From assembly GCF_027214005.1 (NCBI RefSeq), contig NZ_JAPWGY010000001.1:310001-374000 (forward strand): a DNA stretch of 64,000 nucleotides. The letters run 5' to 3'. The stretch comes from Kiloniella laminariae. Its GTDB lineage: Bacteria; Pseudomonadota; Alphaproteobacteria; Kiloniellales; Kiloniellaceae. Numbering within the stretch: the first letter of the stretch is position 1; each line of letters opens with the position of its first letter. Positions 44,122 to 54,698 of this stretch are shown here, in pieces. A program made the translations under genes and the position numbers. A model generated the notes under the pieces. The model ran no database searches, was not told the origin of the DNA, and worked only from the letters and a program-made list of their open reading frames with translations.

Positions 44122-44613
44122 TCAGTCCAGCAGATGAGGGAAAGACGCGATCATGATGCCGGTCACGTTTTCTCCGTCATCGGATAAGGGAAGTGCAAGG
44201 CGGTCATAGCTATAGCGCTTGTTGTCGAGTACGCCCTTGATGATGTAATAACTCGGCAGTCTTTGCTCAACGATTTCGTCATAGTGTCGGTTGAGTAATT
44301 CCCGGTATTGCGGATAGGGCAGGTCTTGCAGGGTTTTACCGGTGAAATCCTTGCCTTCTATTACCCCCATCAGGCTACCAAAGAGACGATGGCGGTACTG
44401 TCTTTTCTGGTTGTTGCTGGATGAACCTGCAGCTTCTACATCTATCAGATTGACACGGCCAAGTGCAGGCCAGATAGAAAGTGGATCAATTTCAGAGCGG
44501 GCGGGCATTTTGCGTTTGCCACAGAGATCTTGCCAGTAGTCATGAACCCGCTTCAATCGGATATCGGGGATATCCTTCAGGTCGAGACGTTCCTCTCGCT
44601 CTAGCTGGTACAT
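44122..44613 (-). CDS. PAS_5 domain protein
   Basis: The 163-residue protein fits PAS_5 (PF07310): DIPDIRLKRVHDYWQDLCGKRKMPARSEIDPLSIWPALGRVNLIDV, YRHRLFGSLMGVIEGKDFTGKTLQDL and the end GIMIASFP. In alphaproteobacteria such stand-alone PAS proteins are common and sometimes affect c-di-GMP or photosensing; no enzymatic domain is present. It is transcribed alone and ends 16 bases from the convergent secreted-protein gene. Confidence 0.88.
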   Translation of the reverse strand: MYQLEREERLDLKDIPDIRLKRVHDYWQDLCGKRKMPARSEIDPLSIWPALGRVNLIDVEAAGSSSNNQKRQYRHRLFGSLMGVIEGKDFTGKTLQDLPYPQYRELLNRHYDEIVEQRLPSYYIIKGVLDNKRYSYDRLALPLSDDGENVTGIMIASFPHLLD

Positions 44614-44799
44614 GCGGGGCTTCCCAAAAAAAACAGACTGCTCTTTCTAGGAGTATAACTCTATTGGCTGGGAAAATCATCCTTCGCTTCCGACAGGAAA
44701 TGGAGCATTTAGGCCAGATTTTTTCGACAGTTTGATTTTTGTTTTTAGCTGGGGGAATATCGAGAATTCGCAGTGAATAATCAGGGTGATTACCCTGGT

Positions 44800-47760
44800 T
44801 TAATTTTCTGGGATAACAAACTGTGTAATTGTTTTCTCATAGATCTGTTTAACGCGTTCCGTTGTTTGTTCAAGCCGGGCTTTGAGCTCCGGAAAGCCCG
44901 GTTCTCCGACGGTTGTGGCCAGGCGTTTGAGAACCGAGGGAGCTGTCGTTTCTTCATCCAGCTTTTCACCTGTTGTCAGGCGAAGCAGGTTTTGCAGCTG
45001 GTGCAACAGATCTGTCGCGTCAATCAGATCTGCCGTATCTGCTGATGACAGGAAACCGAGTTCGCCCAGTTTCTGGAAACACTGGCGGATATTGATCTGT
45101 AGAACTTCGCTGCTTTCGTGAGCATGTCTTAGTTGCAAATACTGCGCTAAAAACTCGAGATCAATCAAGCCGCCTCTGATCAGCTTGATATCCCATAATC
45201 CTGCGGGCGGTTTTTCTTTTGCAATCCTTTCGCGCATGCTGGCGATATCATTGACCAGTTTTTGCGGGTCTCTTTTCTGGCAGAGAATTGATCTGATGGT
45301 ATCGTTGATTTTAGCACAGAAATCTGCGGGGCCTGCGATCGCACGCGCGCGGGTCAGGGCCATGTGTTCCCAGGTCCAGGCTTCGTTCAACTGATAACGT
45401 TCAAATGCGGTCAGCGTGGTGGCCAAGGGACCTGCATTGCCTGAGGGGCGCAAACGCATATCGATTTCGTAAAGCCGGCCTTCGGGGGTGAGGGCGGTCA
45501 GGGCATTGGTGAAACGCTGGGTGAGGCGGGCAAAATACTGGGTTGGATCGAGGGGGCGATCTCCGTCAGATTCCTGTCCTTCTTTGGACAATTCATATAG
45601 GCTGATCAGGTCGAGATCAGAAGTAACTGTCATATCCTGACTGCCCAGCTTTCCCATGGCGAGTATGGCAAGATTGCTCTGGTCGATTTTACCGTGGCGC
45701 AGTTTCAGTTCTTCCCAGGTGAGCGGCAAAAGTGCTTCGACGATGCATTCGGCAACATGTGCTAGGTCGCGGCTGGAATTCTCTATCCTGCAGGTGCTTC
45801 GCAGGATCTGAAGGCCAATTCTAAAACGCTGGTCGTTGGCCCAGCTCCGGCTGAAATCCAGCACATCCTGAAAATCCCGTGCCTGTTCAAGGACCAGGTC
45901 CAGCTGTTGTTTCAGTACGTCTTTGTCTGGCAGCCGTTCAAAGAAATTACGACCAAGCACGGCTTCAAGCAATCCGGGGGACTGGCTCAGGCGATCGGCA
46001 AGTGCGGGGGCGCTGCCCATAATCTCGGCCAGGAGGTCAAGCAGGTTCGGGTTGGCCTGCAACATGGAAAAAAGTTGAACGCCAGTGGGCAGGCCGGAGA
46101 GAAATTCATCGAATTTGTTCAGGGCAATATCCGGTGCTGCGGATTTGCCAAAGGCCTCAAGCAGTTGCGGCACGATCTCGGCGATCAGGCTTCTGGAACG
46201 GTCCGACCGCACTGCGCGATAGCGGCCCTGTTTCCATTGGGTGATCAATTGAAAGACCCGGTTGCCGTCGGTAAAGCCGATTTCCTGCAGGGATGAAATC
46301 AGTTCCGGCGTGGCTTCCTGGCCTGAAAACACCAGATTTTTTGTCTGTTGCGGCGGGCTGTGTTCATCCTCGAACAAGGTGGCGTAGTGGTCTTCGACCA
46401 CGTGAAGCTGGTACGAGAGCTCCTCGCGGAAGTCTTCAACAGTGTCATAACCGAGAAATGCCGCGACAGCTGCAAGACCTTCATCGCTTTCCGGCAGGGT
46501 CTGGGTTTGCTGGTCATCAATCATCTGCAGGCGATTTTCCAGTCGGCGCAGAAACCAGTACGCCTCTGTCAGGTCTTTTTCTGCTTTGAGGGAAATCAGC
46601 TTGGCTTTGTGGAGCTGTTCAAGTGTGAAGACGGTTGAGCTGCTGCGCAGATCAGGATTGCGTCCTCCCCAGATCAGCTGCTGGGTTTGGGCGAAAAACT
46701 CGACTTCACGAATGCCGCCGCGCCCAAGCTTGATGTTATGGCCTTTGACGGCAATCCGGGAGCCCCCCTTATGGGCATAGATCTGGCGTTTGATGGCATG
46801 AATGTCATTGATGGCAGCAAAGTCGAGGTGTTTTCGCCAGATAAAAGGTTTGATTTCCCGAAGAAAGCGCGAGCCGAGTTCCTTGTCCCCAGCCACGGGG
46901 CGGGCCTTGATCATGGCCGCGCGTTCCCAGTTGAGGCCTGTGGTCTCGTAATAGGTCATTGCGGCGTTGAAGGACAAAGCTAGCGGGGTTGCACCAGGGT
47001 CAGGTCGCAGGCGCAGGTCTGTACGAAAAACATACCCATCCCGTGTCCGGTCATCAAGGCAGCGGACAAGGTCCCGACTGAGCCGGACCATACCTTCTTG
47101 TGGTCCCCGGTCATGGAGGTAGTTAACTTTTTCGGGATCAAACAACAGAATCAAATCTATGTCGGAAGAATAGTTGAGTTCCCAGGCACCGAGTTTCCCC
47201 ATGGCAAGAACAACATAACCGCAGTCTTCTTCGGGTGCTGCAGGATCTTTCAGTTCAAGGTGCCCGCGCTTGTGGAGTTCAAGCAGCAGATGGGAGACAG
47301 CGGCGGAAATTGCGGTGGAGGCAAAAACCGTGAGTTCCTCAACGACCCGGCGGTCCGTCCATTCACCGGTAATGTCAGCCAGCCCTATCGCCAGCGATGC
47401 CTGTTTTTTCGCCTGGCGTAATCCTGTCATGACCTGATTGCGATCGGTAGAAAGAGCGATGCTTTCCTGCAGATATTGATGAATGCCGGTCAGACTTTTT
47501 TCTGCCCCCTGCTTTAAAAGACGACAGAAGAACGCCATATCACCCAGGATACACTGGGTAAGATACGGGCTGTTGGCAAAGAGGCAGGTAAGGAGTGATT
47601 TCGCTTTCGGGGTGGCGCCTAATTCGATAAGATCTTGCTTTAAATCGCTATTTTCAACACGTTCAAGACGTTCTTGCCAATTGGTGAAGCCCAGGCTCAC
47701 CCGATCGGGGTTGATATTTTTTGGTAATGTTTCTTCAGTAAAAGAAAATGACAGTATCAT
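44800..47760 (-). CDS. glnE: Bifunctional glutamine synthetase adenylyltransferase/adenylyl-removing enzyme
   Basis: The 986-residue enzyme attaches and removes AMP on glutamine synthetase in response to PII. Two nucleotidyltransferase domains are visible: GKLGAWELNYSSDIDLILLFD in the N-terminal (removing) half and GKLGSQDMTVTSDLDLISLYE in the C-terminal (adding) half, each with the S-D-x-D metal motif. The linker helices resemble those of E. coli GlnE. The start at 47760 has an AAGGTAG upstream and gives family length; the in-frame start at 47793 is unlikely. It is divergent from the YhdP-like gene, 116 bases away. Confidence 0.94.
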   Translation of the reverse strand: MILSFSFTEETLPKNINPDRVSLGFTNWQERLERVENSDLKQDLIELGATPKAKSLLTCLFANSPYLTQCILGDMAFFCRLLKQGAEKSLTGIHQYLQESIALSTDRNQVMTGLRQAKKQASLAIGLADITGEWTDRRVVEELTVFASTAISAAVSHLLLELHKRGHLELKDPAAPEEDCGYVVLAMGKLGAWELNYSSDIDLILLFDPEKVNYLHDRGPQEGMVRLSRDLVRCLDDRTRDGYVFRTDLRLRPDPGATPLALSFNAAMTYYETTGLNWERAAMIKARPVAGDKELGSRFLREIKPFIWRKHLDFAAINDIHAIKRQIYAHKGGSRIAVKGHNIKLGRGGIREVEFFAQTQQLIWGGRNPDLRSSSTVFTLEQLHKAKLISLKAEKDLTEAYWFLRRLENRLQMIDDQQTQTLPESDEGLAAVAAFLGYDTVEDFREELSYQLHVVEDHYATLFEDEHSPPQQTKNLVFSGQEATPELISSLQEIGFTDGNRVFQLITQWKQGRYRAVRSDRSRSLIAEIVPQLLEAFGKSAAPDIALNKFDEFLSGLPTGVQLFSMLQANPNLLDLLAEIMGSAPALADRLSQSPGLLEAVLGRNFFERLPDKDVLKQQLDLVLEQARDFQDVLDFSRSWANDQRFRIGLQILRSTCRIENSSRDLAHVAECIVEALLPLTWEELKLRHGKIDQSNLAILAMGKLGSQDMTVTSDLDLISLYELSKEGQESDGDRPLDPTQYFARLTQRFTNALTALTPEGRLYEIDMRLRPSGNAGPLATTLTAFERYQLNEAWTWEHMALTRARAIAGPADFCAKINDTIRSILCQKRDPQKLVNDIASMRERIAKEKPPAGLWDIKLIRGGLIDLEFLAQYLQLRHAHESSEVLQINIRQCFQKLGELGFLSSADTADLIDATDLLHQLQNLLRLTTGEKLDEETTAPSVLKRLATTVGEPGFPELKARLEQTTERVKQIYEKTITQFVIPEN

Positions 47761-47876
47761 GAGTGCCGCTACCTTGTTTCGAGTACAGTGCAAAGGCTAC
47801 AGAAATTGGTCAAGGGCTACCGTGAATAAAACAATGCCGTACTCATTTTCTCAAGGCGCGCGGAGCACCGTTTCGT

Positions 47877-50800
47877 ATGATTCGTAAAACATCCCTGTTT
47901 TTTCTTGAAGCCCTTGCTGCCTTGCTTGTGCTCTCTGCAGTTATGGTCGGGATACTGATCTGGCGCCTGTCGTCTGGTCCGGTAACTCTGGACTTTCTGA
48001 CCCCTTATGTGGAAGAGGCCTTCGTTGATGAAGAAAAAGGGCTGCGGCTGGATGTTGCCACAACCCAGCTGGCCTGGTTGCCGAAAGAAAGGGCTGTCGC
48101 GCTTCAGGTTGAGCGGGTCCGGATACTGGATGAAACCGACAGGGCGATTGCCGCCATCCCCTTGATGGGGATTGATCTCAATGTTGGGGCGCTGGCGCGT
48201 GGGAAGGTTGTCCCGACAGGTGTCAAGATTATTGGCCCCCGGCTTAATCTGGTTCGCGACCTCGACGGCAGAATTGAGATTGGCAGTGATCGTGCCAGTG
48301 CAGATACTTCGATAGCCGAGCCGAGGTTCGGGGATGTTCTGCCAGATGCCTTGAAAAATCTTATGGCTGAACGGACAGAAGGCCATCCCCTGGCCTATCT
48401 GGATCAACTTCAGATTCTCAGAGCCCGCATCCGGATCCAGGATAAAAAACTGGGATTGGTCTTTACCGTGCCAAATGCCGACATGACCATTCGCCGGGAT
48501 AAACTGGGATTGTCCGGAGAGCTGGACTTTCTTGTTGATGTTGCCGAAGAAAAAGCAACCCTGAACGGTGCCTTTGTGTATGACAAGGATCTTCAGATTG
48601 TCGATCTGGCATTCCAGGTGACAGGGATACGTCCAACGACACTGGCCAAGCTGGATTCAGGCCTGTCCGACTTGTCCGAGGTTGATATCCCTCTGGCGGC
48701 TTCAGTCTCTACATCACTCAATCTTGCGGGAGAGTTCGGCCGCAGTCGTTTCGAGATTTCCGGTGGGCCTGGCAGTATCGCTCTGGCGAGTTTGTCTGTT
48801 CCCAAGCTGCCAGTTCAGGGCATGTTCCTGAAGGGGAGCTATAGCAAGGAAAGCCAGAAGCTCGTTGTTGATAATGCGGCAATCAATTTTGGTGAAGAAG
48901 GTGTTGCCGGGCCCCAGCTCTCTGTGGCGGGAAGTGTGTCGGGGCTGGACAGTGATATGCAGATTCTGGCTGGTGTGCGTGCGGTGGCTGTTCCGCTTGA
49001 TGATCTCGCGCTTTACTGGCCAGAAATGATGGCGAGTGATGCACGCGAATGGGTGACCGAGAACATAAAAACCGGCCTGGCCGAAGAAGCTGTAATCAAG
49101 GCAGTACTGGAAATTCCCGGGGGTGATTTCGATAACACGAAACTGGTCTCGCTGGACGGCAGTATGAAGTACCGGGATCTTGATGTGCATTATCTGCGTC
49201 CTCTGCCTCCGGTCCGGAAGGTGGCGGGAACGGCAGATATTCGTGCCGACGGGCTGACGCTTTTTGCTGATGGTGGTGTGATCGAGGATATGTCTGTGCT
49301 GCCTTCTACCATCACCGTTTCCGGTCTGGATGTGGCCAATGAAAGCATATCAATCCAGACAGCTGTCGAAGGTCCGGTCAGGACGGCCCTGGAAATTCTC
49401 AACAGTGAAAACCTGCGTCTGGTAGACGAGCTTAACATCGATCCACAGGAAACGGCAGGGGAAGCTGCTGTCGCGGTTGATTTTGATTTTCTTTTGCTGA
49501 AAGACCTGAAGCTCAAAGACATCACCATTGATGTTTCTGCCGCAGTGAAAAATGCCCGGATTGGTAAAATCTATGACGGTTTGGATGCGACCGAAGGAGA
49601 TCTTAAACTTAAGGTCACCGGCAAGGGGATGCAGGTCACAGGCCCGGTCAAACTTGCTTCTATACCGGTGAACATATCCTGGGATGAAAACTTTGGTAGC
49701 AATCCAAAGGTGCGAACAAAACTGAAAGCCGATTTTGCCTCGATCAATCCGGAAGGACTGTCTCAACTGGGTATTCCTGTCGCAGATTATCTGGCTGGCC
49801 CTGTTTCCTTGTCTCTGGCATTGGAAAATCGACCAGATGGAAATGGTGTGGTGCAGCTGGCTGCAAACCTGAAAGATGCCGAGCTGAACCTTGAAGGGCT
49901 GGCTTTTGAAAAAGCGGCCGGGACAGCGGGGAGTTTCAAAGCCGTTGTTATCCTGAAAGATGGTAAAGCCGTGAAGATCAACAGCTTTGATCTTGCTGCG
50001 GGGGAACTGGAGCTGAAGGAAGGGCAGGCGGAGTTGACCGATGGCAAGGTGCGAGAGGCTTTTGTCAGGCAATTCCAGTTGGAGAAAACACTGCTCAGTG
50101 ATGTGGCCGTTGTCCTTGATGATGAGAAGCCCGAGATCACTATTGGCGGGGGAGTATTGGATACAACCCGGTTTATTGGTGATGATGAAGAACACGTTGC
50201 TGAACAGGCTGTTGATGCGGTTACTCCGGATCCGGGGATTGAACAGGTCGTGCCTGCTGTGCCTGCGACCGATCCTTTACAGGAAAAGCCTGCCAAGCCG
50301 ATCAGGGTGACGGCACAACAACTTGATGCGATGTACATGGGGGAAAAACGGTTTTTCCGAAATGTGTCCCTGGTGGTTGACCGTGAAAGTGATGGCCTGA
50401 AACGTCTGCAGTTTACCGGGGAAGTACCTGAAGAACTCTGGCATGTTCCTGATAGTAAAGTTCTCGATCCGGAAAACAAGGTGACCCGTACAGTCCGGAT
50501 TGATTACTTGCCACTGGAGAGTGGCCGTCAGGGATTTCGAGCTGAATCCAATGATTTTGGAGCCATGCTACGGGCCCTTGATGTACTGGATACTGTAGAA
50601 GGCGGGAGCCTGACAATTACCGGAGATGCCGAAAGCTATCGCAGTGCTGATCTGCTGTCAGGTAAACTTGATGTTCAGAAACTCAGGCTGGTTAAAGCTC
50701 CTGTTCTGGCCAAAATGCTCTCTGTTGCCTCTTTGACCGGGCCTGTGACCGCCCTGTCAACTGAAGGTATTGCCTTTGATGAACTGGTTGGGGATTTTAC

Positions 50801-51191
50801 AGTCCAGAATGGTTTTCTGCGCAGCGACCTGATCAAGCTTTATTCTTCTTCCATTGGCCTGACGGCAAAGGGAGAAGTTGATACCAACAGGGATATTGTG
50901 GCCGCCAGAGGAACAATTGTTCCCGCCTACACGATCAACCGGATACTGGGCGGAATCCCCTTGCTGGGAACACTTTTGACTGGTGGTGAAGGCGAAGGAA
51001 TCGTGGCCTTTAACTATAGCCTTGATGGAACCATGGAAAACCCGAAGGTCTCAATCAACCCGCTTTCGGGCCTTACTCCGGGGTTCTTGCGCAATATTTT
51101 TGGGACCGCAACACCAAGCACGGAAAAAAAGCAGAGCGGGGAAGAGGCTGAGGGTGAGGCTGGAAACCCACCTGTAACCCCGGAAAAATAA
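47877..51191 (+). CDS. YhdP/AsmA-like (DUF3971) protein, bridge-like lipid transfer candidate
   Basis: The 1104-residue protein has an N-terminal membrane anchor (residues 9-30) and a long beta-rich periplasmic part typical of DUF3971/AsmA-like proteins: the start SGPVTLDFLTPYVEEAF, then IDLNVGALARGKVVPTGVKIIGPRLNLVRD, and a conserved C-terminal AsmA-like region with KLDVQKLRLVKAPVLAKMLSVASLTG, GIVAFNYSLDGTMENPKVSINPLSGLTPGFLR. YhdP relatives in E. coli help transport phospholipids to the outer membrane, and together with mlaD points to lipid homeostasis. A Pro/Val-rich segment (about residues 775-800) interrupts the array. Confidence 0.88.
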   Translation: MIRKTSLFFLEALAALLVLSAVMVGILIWRLSSGPVTLDFLTPYVEEAFVDEEKGLRLDVATTQLAWLPKERAVALQVERVRILDETDRAIAAIPLMGIDLNVGALARGKVVPTGVKIIGPRLNLVRDLDGRIEIGSDRASADTSIAEPRFGDVLPDALKNLMAERTEGHPLAYLDQLQILRARIRIQDKKLGLVFTVPNADMTIRRDKLGLSGELDFLVDVAEEKATLNGAFVYDKDLQIVDLAFQVTGIRPTTLAKLDSGLSDLSEVDIPLAASVSTSLNLAGEFGRSRFEISGGPGSIALASLSVPKLPVQGMFLKGSYSKESQKLVVDNAAINFGEEGVAGPQLSVAGSVSGLDSDMQILAGVRAVAVPLDDLALYWPEMMASDAREWVTENIKTGLAEEAVIKAVLEIPGGDFDNTKLVSLDGSMKYRDLDVHYLRPLPPVRKVAGTADIRADGLTLFADGGVIEDMSVLPSTITVSGLDVANESISIQTAVEGPVRTALEILNSENLRLVDELNIDPQETAGEAAVAVDFDFLLLKDLKLKDITIDVSAAVKNARIGKIYDGLDATEGDLKLKVTGKGMQVTGPVKLASIPVNISWDENFGSNPKVRTKLKADFASINPEGLSQLGIPVADYLAGPVSLSLALENRPDGNGVVQLAANLKDAELNLEGLAFEKAAGTAGSFKAVVILKDGKAVKINSFDLAAGELELKEGQAELTDGKVREAFVRQFQLEKTLLSDVAVVLDDEKPEITIGGGVLDTTRFIGDDEEHVAEQAVDAVTPDPGIEQVVPAVPATDPLQEKPAKPIRVTAQQLDAMYMGEKRFFRNVSLVVDRESDGLKRLQFTGEVPEELWHVPDSKVLDPENKVTRTVRIDYLPLESGRQGFRAESNDFGAMLRALDVLDTVEGGSLTITGDAESYRSADLLSGKLDVQKLRLVKAPVLAKMLSVASLTGPVTALSTEGIAFDELVGDFTVQNGFLRSDLIKLYSSSIGLTAKGEVDTNRDIVAARGTIVPAYTINRILGGIPLLGTLLTGGEGEGIVAFNYSLDGTMENPKVSINPLSGLTPGFLRNIFGTATPSTEKKQSGEEAEGEAGNPPVTPEK

Positions 51192-51230
51192 AGACCCTGT
51201 CCCTGTGAGGCTGAAAAAATCTGGAACAAA

Positions 51231-51263
51231 AAAGAGAAGGCGCGGATGAACGGCCTTCTCTTT
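51231..51263. terminator. Bidirectional terminator between YhdP-like gene and tyrS
   Basis: AAAGAGAAGGC (51231-51241) pairs with GCCTTCTCTTT (51253-51263) with an 11-base loop; flanking A and T runs allow use in both directions. Confidence 0.88.
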
Positions 51264-51330
51264 TTTTATTCACTGTTACTGGCGAAAAAATTGTATTCCG
51301 AACTACAGGGCCATAGGCAGAGCAGTGATC

Positions 51331-52599
51331 TTACACGGGCTTAACCAGAATATGCCGTTTTTTACCCGCTGAAAGTTTGATTGACCCTTCGGCATTAAGA
51401 TCCGCAAGGGAAATCGAAACCTGATCACTCTTGATCTGGCTATCGTTCAGGCGGGCACCACCACCCGCAATCAGCTTGCGTGCTTCACTGTTACTGCTGC
51501 AGAGACCGACATCCTTGAAGAGTACAAAAGCAGGCAAGCCTTCGGCCAGTTTGTTGCTCTCAATTTCAAAGCTTGGCAGATCAGCACTCATGCTGCGTTC
51601 TTCAAAAGCTTTGCGGGCAGTCTCGGCCGCAGAAAGAGCAAGCTGTTCGCCATGGCAGAGTTTCGTTGCTTCGGTGGCGAGGATTTTTTTCGCTTCATTG
51701 ATTTCAGCGCCTTCGAGCTTTTCAAGACGGTGGATTTCGTCCTCGGAAAGTTCGGTGAAGAGGCGCAGGAAACGGCCAACATCGGCATCTTCTGTGTTCC
51801 GCCAGTACTGCCAGAAATCGAAAGCCGAGAGCCGTTCTTCGTTTAGCCAGACCGCGCCGCCGACAGTTTTACCCATTTTCACCCCTGAAGAGGTCGTCAA
51901 CAGAGGGGATGTCAGGCCGTAAACTTCGTTCTGGTTAATGCGTCGTGTCAGGTCCACCCCGTTGACGATGTTGCCCCACTGGTCAGACCCACCCATCTGG
52001 AACAGACAGCTCTGGCGTTTGTTCAGCTCCATGAAATCATAGGCCTGGAGGATCATGTAGTTGAACTCCAGAAACGACAGGGATTGCTCGCGGTCGAGGC
52101 GCAGCTTGACGGAATCAAAGCTGAGCATCCGGTTGACGGAGAAATGCACACCGTAATCACGGAGGAATTCGAGGTAGTTGATGTTATCAAGCCAGTCGGC
52201 ATTGTTGACCATGACAGCATCGGTTGGGCCACTGCCAAAGGTCAGGTATTTGGCAAAGACCTTTTTGATGCCATCCATGTTGTGCTGGATTTCTTCTACC
52301 GTAATCAGTTTACGCGCTTCGTCCTTGAAAGAGGGGTCGCCAACCTTGCTGGTGCCGCCTCCCATGAGAACGATTGGTTTGTGCCCGGTTTTTTGTAACC
52401 AGCGCAGCATCATGATCTGGACCAGGCTGCCGACATGAAGCGAGTCAGCCGTACAGTCAAAGCCGATATACGCGGCGACAGGGCCCTTGGTCATTTTGCT
52501 GTCGAGGCTGTCGATATCCGTACATTGATGAATATACCCGCGCGCGCTCAACTCACGCAGAAAATCTGAACGGAGGTGGGAAGTCTGGGGCGCAGTCAT
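51331..52599 (-). CDS. tyrS: Tyrosyl-tRNA synthetase
   Basis: The 422-residue class I synthetase charges tRNA-Tyr. The HIGH signature reads HVGS in [15 protein letters not shown], the KMSKS signature is KMGKT in [12 protein letters not shown], and GSDQWGN with YDFMELN bind tyrosine. The C-terminal S4-like part contains [18 protein letters not shown]. Full length for the bacterial TyrRS family. It ends 65 bases from the terminator at its left. Confidence 0.97.
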   Translation of the reverse strand: MTAPQTSHLRSDFLRELSARGYIHQCTDIDSLDSKMTKGPVAAYIGFDCTADSLHVGSLVQIMMLRWLQKTGHKPIVLMGGGTSKVGDPSFKDEARKLITVEEIQHNMDGIKKVFAKYLTFGSGPTDAVMVNNADWLDNINYLEFLRDYGVHFSVNRMLSFDSVKLRLDREQSLSFLEFNYMILQAYDFMELNKRQSCLFQMGGSDQWGNIVNGVDLTRRINQNEVYGLTSPLLTTSSGVKMGKTVGGAVWLNEERLSAFDFWQYWRNTEDADVGRFLRLFTELSEDEIHRLEKLEGAEINEAKKILATEATKLCHGEQLALSAAETARKAFEERSMSADLPSFEIESNKLAEGLPAFVLFKDVGLCSSNSEARKLIAGGGARLNDSQIKSDQVSISLADLNAEGSIKLSAGKKRHILVKPV

Positions 52600-52979
52600 G
52601 GCAATCTCATCTGGTTCTGGAAAAGTTTCTGGTTACAACAGCAACAGCGATTGGAAGCAAGGTGTTGTCCTGATTGCTGTCACCGTCGCCGCTGGGATTT
52701 AGCATAAAGACAGAAGGGAGACAACGGAGCAACGACTAAAGCCCGAATGTGCAGCAAAAACAGATGGGAAAACAAAAGTAAAAATAAAACCAGAATAAAA
52801 TCTGAGGTGGAAAATTATTTCACCTTTGGGCAGAACTCTGGCAAAACGGGGGCTTTGTATATCCTGTTGTCTGAACCCGAGAAATGATCTTTAAATCGCT
52901 GGGGGCCAGCTTGGGATTATAGTAGGGTGATCCTGAGATCGCCCGGCGATTGGTTCTGAAATATGAGAAAGTGAAGTTG
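52600..52979. other. Divergent intergenic region tyrS - anmK
   Basis: About 380 bases with an A-rich patch near 52750-52800 and the two divergent promoters presumably. No gene and no T-box or other riboswitch motif recognised. Confidence 0.55.
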
Positions 52980-54059
52980 ATGACGCTTGGTGGTGATGAC
53001 TGGTTATTGGGGCTGATGAGCGGTACCTCCATGGATGGTATTGACGCCGCACTGATCAAAAGTGACGGTTCCAGGGTTCTGGAGCAGGGGCCACGGATAA
53101 CCTTGCCTTATGATGCGTCCCAGCGGGCTCTGCTGGAAAGTGTTATGGGGAATACCGCCGACTGTCAGGAAGTGGAAACCGCCCTCACGCATTGGCACCA
53201 CCAGGCTGTATCCAGCTTGCTGGAGCAGGCCGGGCTTAAAGCCTCTGACGTTTCCTTGATCGGCTTTCACGGGCAGACAACCTTTCATGATCCCAAAAAA
53301 GCAGTTACCAGGCAGATCGGGGACGGCGCCCTGCTCGCCAAACTTTGCGGGATCGCCGTTGTGAATGATTTCCGCTCGGCAGATGTGGCAGCAGGTGGTG
53401 AGGGGGCACCCTTGGCACCTCTCTATCATCGGGCGCTGGCAAAAGATCTGGAGAAACCGCTGATGGTTCTCAATATCGGCGGAGTTTCCAACATCACGTT
53501 CCTTGGTCAGGATGAAACCGTTCTTGCCTGTGATACGGGGCCTGGAAACGGATTGCTGGATGACTGGATGATGAAGCATTTTGATATGCCCATGGACGAA
53601 GGGGGCAAGGTTGCTGCTTCTGGAACGCTCGATCCTCTGGTCTTGGCAGGATTACTTGATCATGGGTATTTTTCTGAGGCGCCTCCCAAATCTCTGGACC
53701 GATATGACTTTTCCCCGGAACTGGTCCAGGCTCTTAACCCGATGGATGGCGCGACGACATTGACCGCTTTTACGGCTGCTGCGGTGGCAAAGGTGCTTCC
53801 TTTCCTGCCGGAGCGCCCCAACCGTTGCCTTGTGACTGGAGGGGGGCGACGCAACCCCTTCATGATGGATCTGCTTACGCGGGAACTGGATATGCCGGTT
53901 GAGCCGGTTGAGGTTGTCGGATGGGACGGTGATGCGCTTGAGGCCCAGGCCTTTGCCTTCCTTGCCCGGCGCAGCCAGTTGGGATTGCCTTTGTCATTAC
54001 CGACAACCACACGGGTTGCCGCACCTTGTAAGGGGGGCGTGTTACATCTCGCTTCGTGA
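52980..54059 (+). CDS. anmK: Anhydro-N-acetylmuramic acid kinase
   Basis: The 359-residue enzyme phosphorylates and opens anhydroMurNAc recovered from peptidoglycan. LLGLMSGTSMDGIDAALI begins the protein, GFHGQTTFH and VVNDFRSADVAAGGEGAPLAPLYH follow, and the ATP-binding end has CLVTGGGRRNPFMMDLL. An upstream TTG at 52950 is possible but the ATG at 52980 has a better ribosome site. It complements PBP1A and the amidase in cell-wall turnover. Confidence 0.95.
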   Translation: MTLGGDDWLLGLMSGTSMDGIDAALIKSDGSRVLEQGPRITLPYDASQRALLESVMGNTADCQEVETALTHWHHQAVSSLLEQAGLKASDVSLIGFHGQTTFHDPKKAVTRQIGDGALLAKLCGIAVVNDFRSADVAAGGEGAPLAPLYHRALAKDLEKPLMVLNIGGVSNITFLGQDETVLACDTGPGNGLLDDWMMKHFDMPMDEGGKVAASGTLDPLVLAGLLDHGYFSEAPPKSLDRYDFSPELVQALNPMDGATTLTAFTAAAVAKVLPFLPERPNRCLVTGGGRRNPFMMDLLTRELDMPVEPVEVVGWDGDALEAQAFAFLARRSQLGLPLSLPTTTRVAAPCKGGVLHLAS

Positions 54060-54100
54060 GGTGAAAAAGTCCGATATTTATGGCGTGTTTAGGTCAGGGT

Positions 54101-54658
54101 TCAGCTCCAGATCTCCTTTTCACTGAATCCCAGCGCCCAAAAGTCATCTTCACGTGCGGCTTTTTCACTTTTGTCTTCAAGGAAAAATTCATCCAGTTGC
54201 GGGGGAGAGACACTGGTCTCGGAGAGCATGGCATGAACCTGGCCCCGATGGTGAATCTGGTGCTGGAAAAGATGGAGCAGGGTCCTGTCGATCCTCTCAT
54301 GCTGCAAGCGTTTCCCATGAATAAGCAAGGTTTTCTTAGGCAGATCTTCAGCTGTAAGCTTTTTGCACAAGACTAACAGTCTATGATCTGCAGCTTTTTG
54401 TTCGCTTGCCAGCTCTGAAAACAGCGGGCAGGGAATTTCCGGATCAAAAGCACTATGTCCGATGCAATTACCTTCAAGAGCTGAAATATAAAACCAGTCT
54501 ACGGTGAGAATATGGTTGAGTGTATGAAGAATTGATGGAAAAAATCCCGAACGTTTTGCAATAAGCTCTTTCTGGTCAAGTTGTTCACAGGCTTTCAGAA
54601 GCCGGTAATTGGCCCAGGCGTTGTTATAGGCACTGCTGCGATAGGGTTGAACCGGCAT
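54101..54658 (-). CDS. DinB-family protein
   Basis: The 185-residue protein has the DinB/YfiT four-helix fold: YNNAWANYRLLKACEQL at the start, HTLNHILTVDWFYISALEG, and LHLFQHQIHHRGQVHAML at the end; the His residues at HTLNHI and HQIHH form a metal site. Family members include bacillithiol or mycothiol transferases and hydrolases; this one has no assigned activity. G+C appears lower than in the flanking genes. It ends 41 bases from the anmK stop. Confidence 0.9.
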   Translation of the reverse strand: MPVQPYRSSAYNNAWANYRLLKACEQLDQKELIAKRSGFFPSILHTLNHILTVDWFYISALEGNCIGHSAFDPEIPCPLFSELASEQKAADHRLLVLCKKLTAEDLPKKTLLIHGKRLQHERIDRTLLHLFQHQIHHRGQVHAMLSETSVSPPQLDEFFLEDKSEKAAREDDFWALGFSEKEIWS

Positions 54659-54698
54659 TTCTGGAGCGCCTTTTCACAATAGTGATGAACGGGCAAGA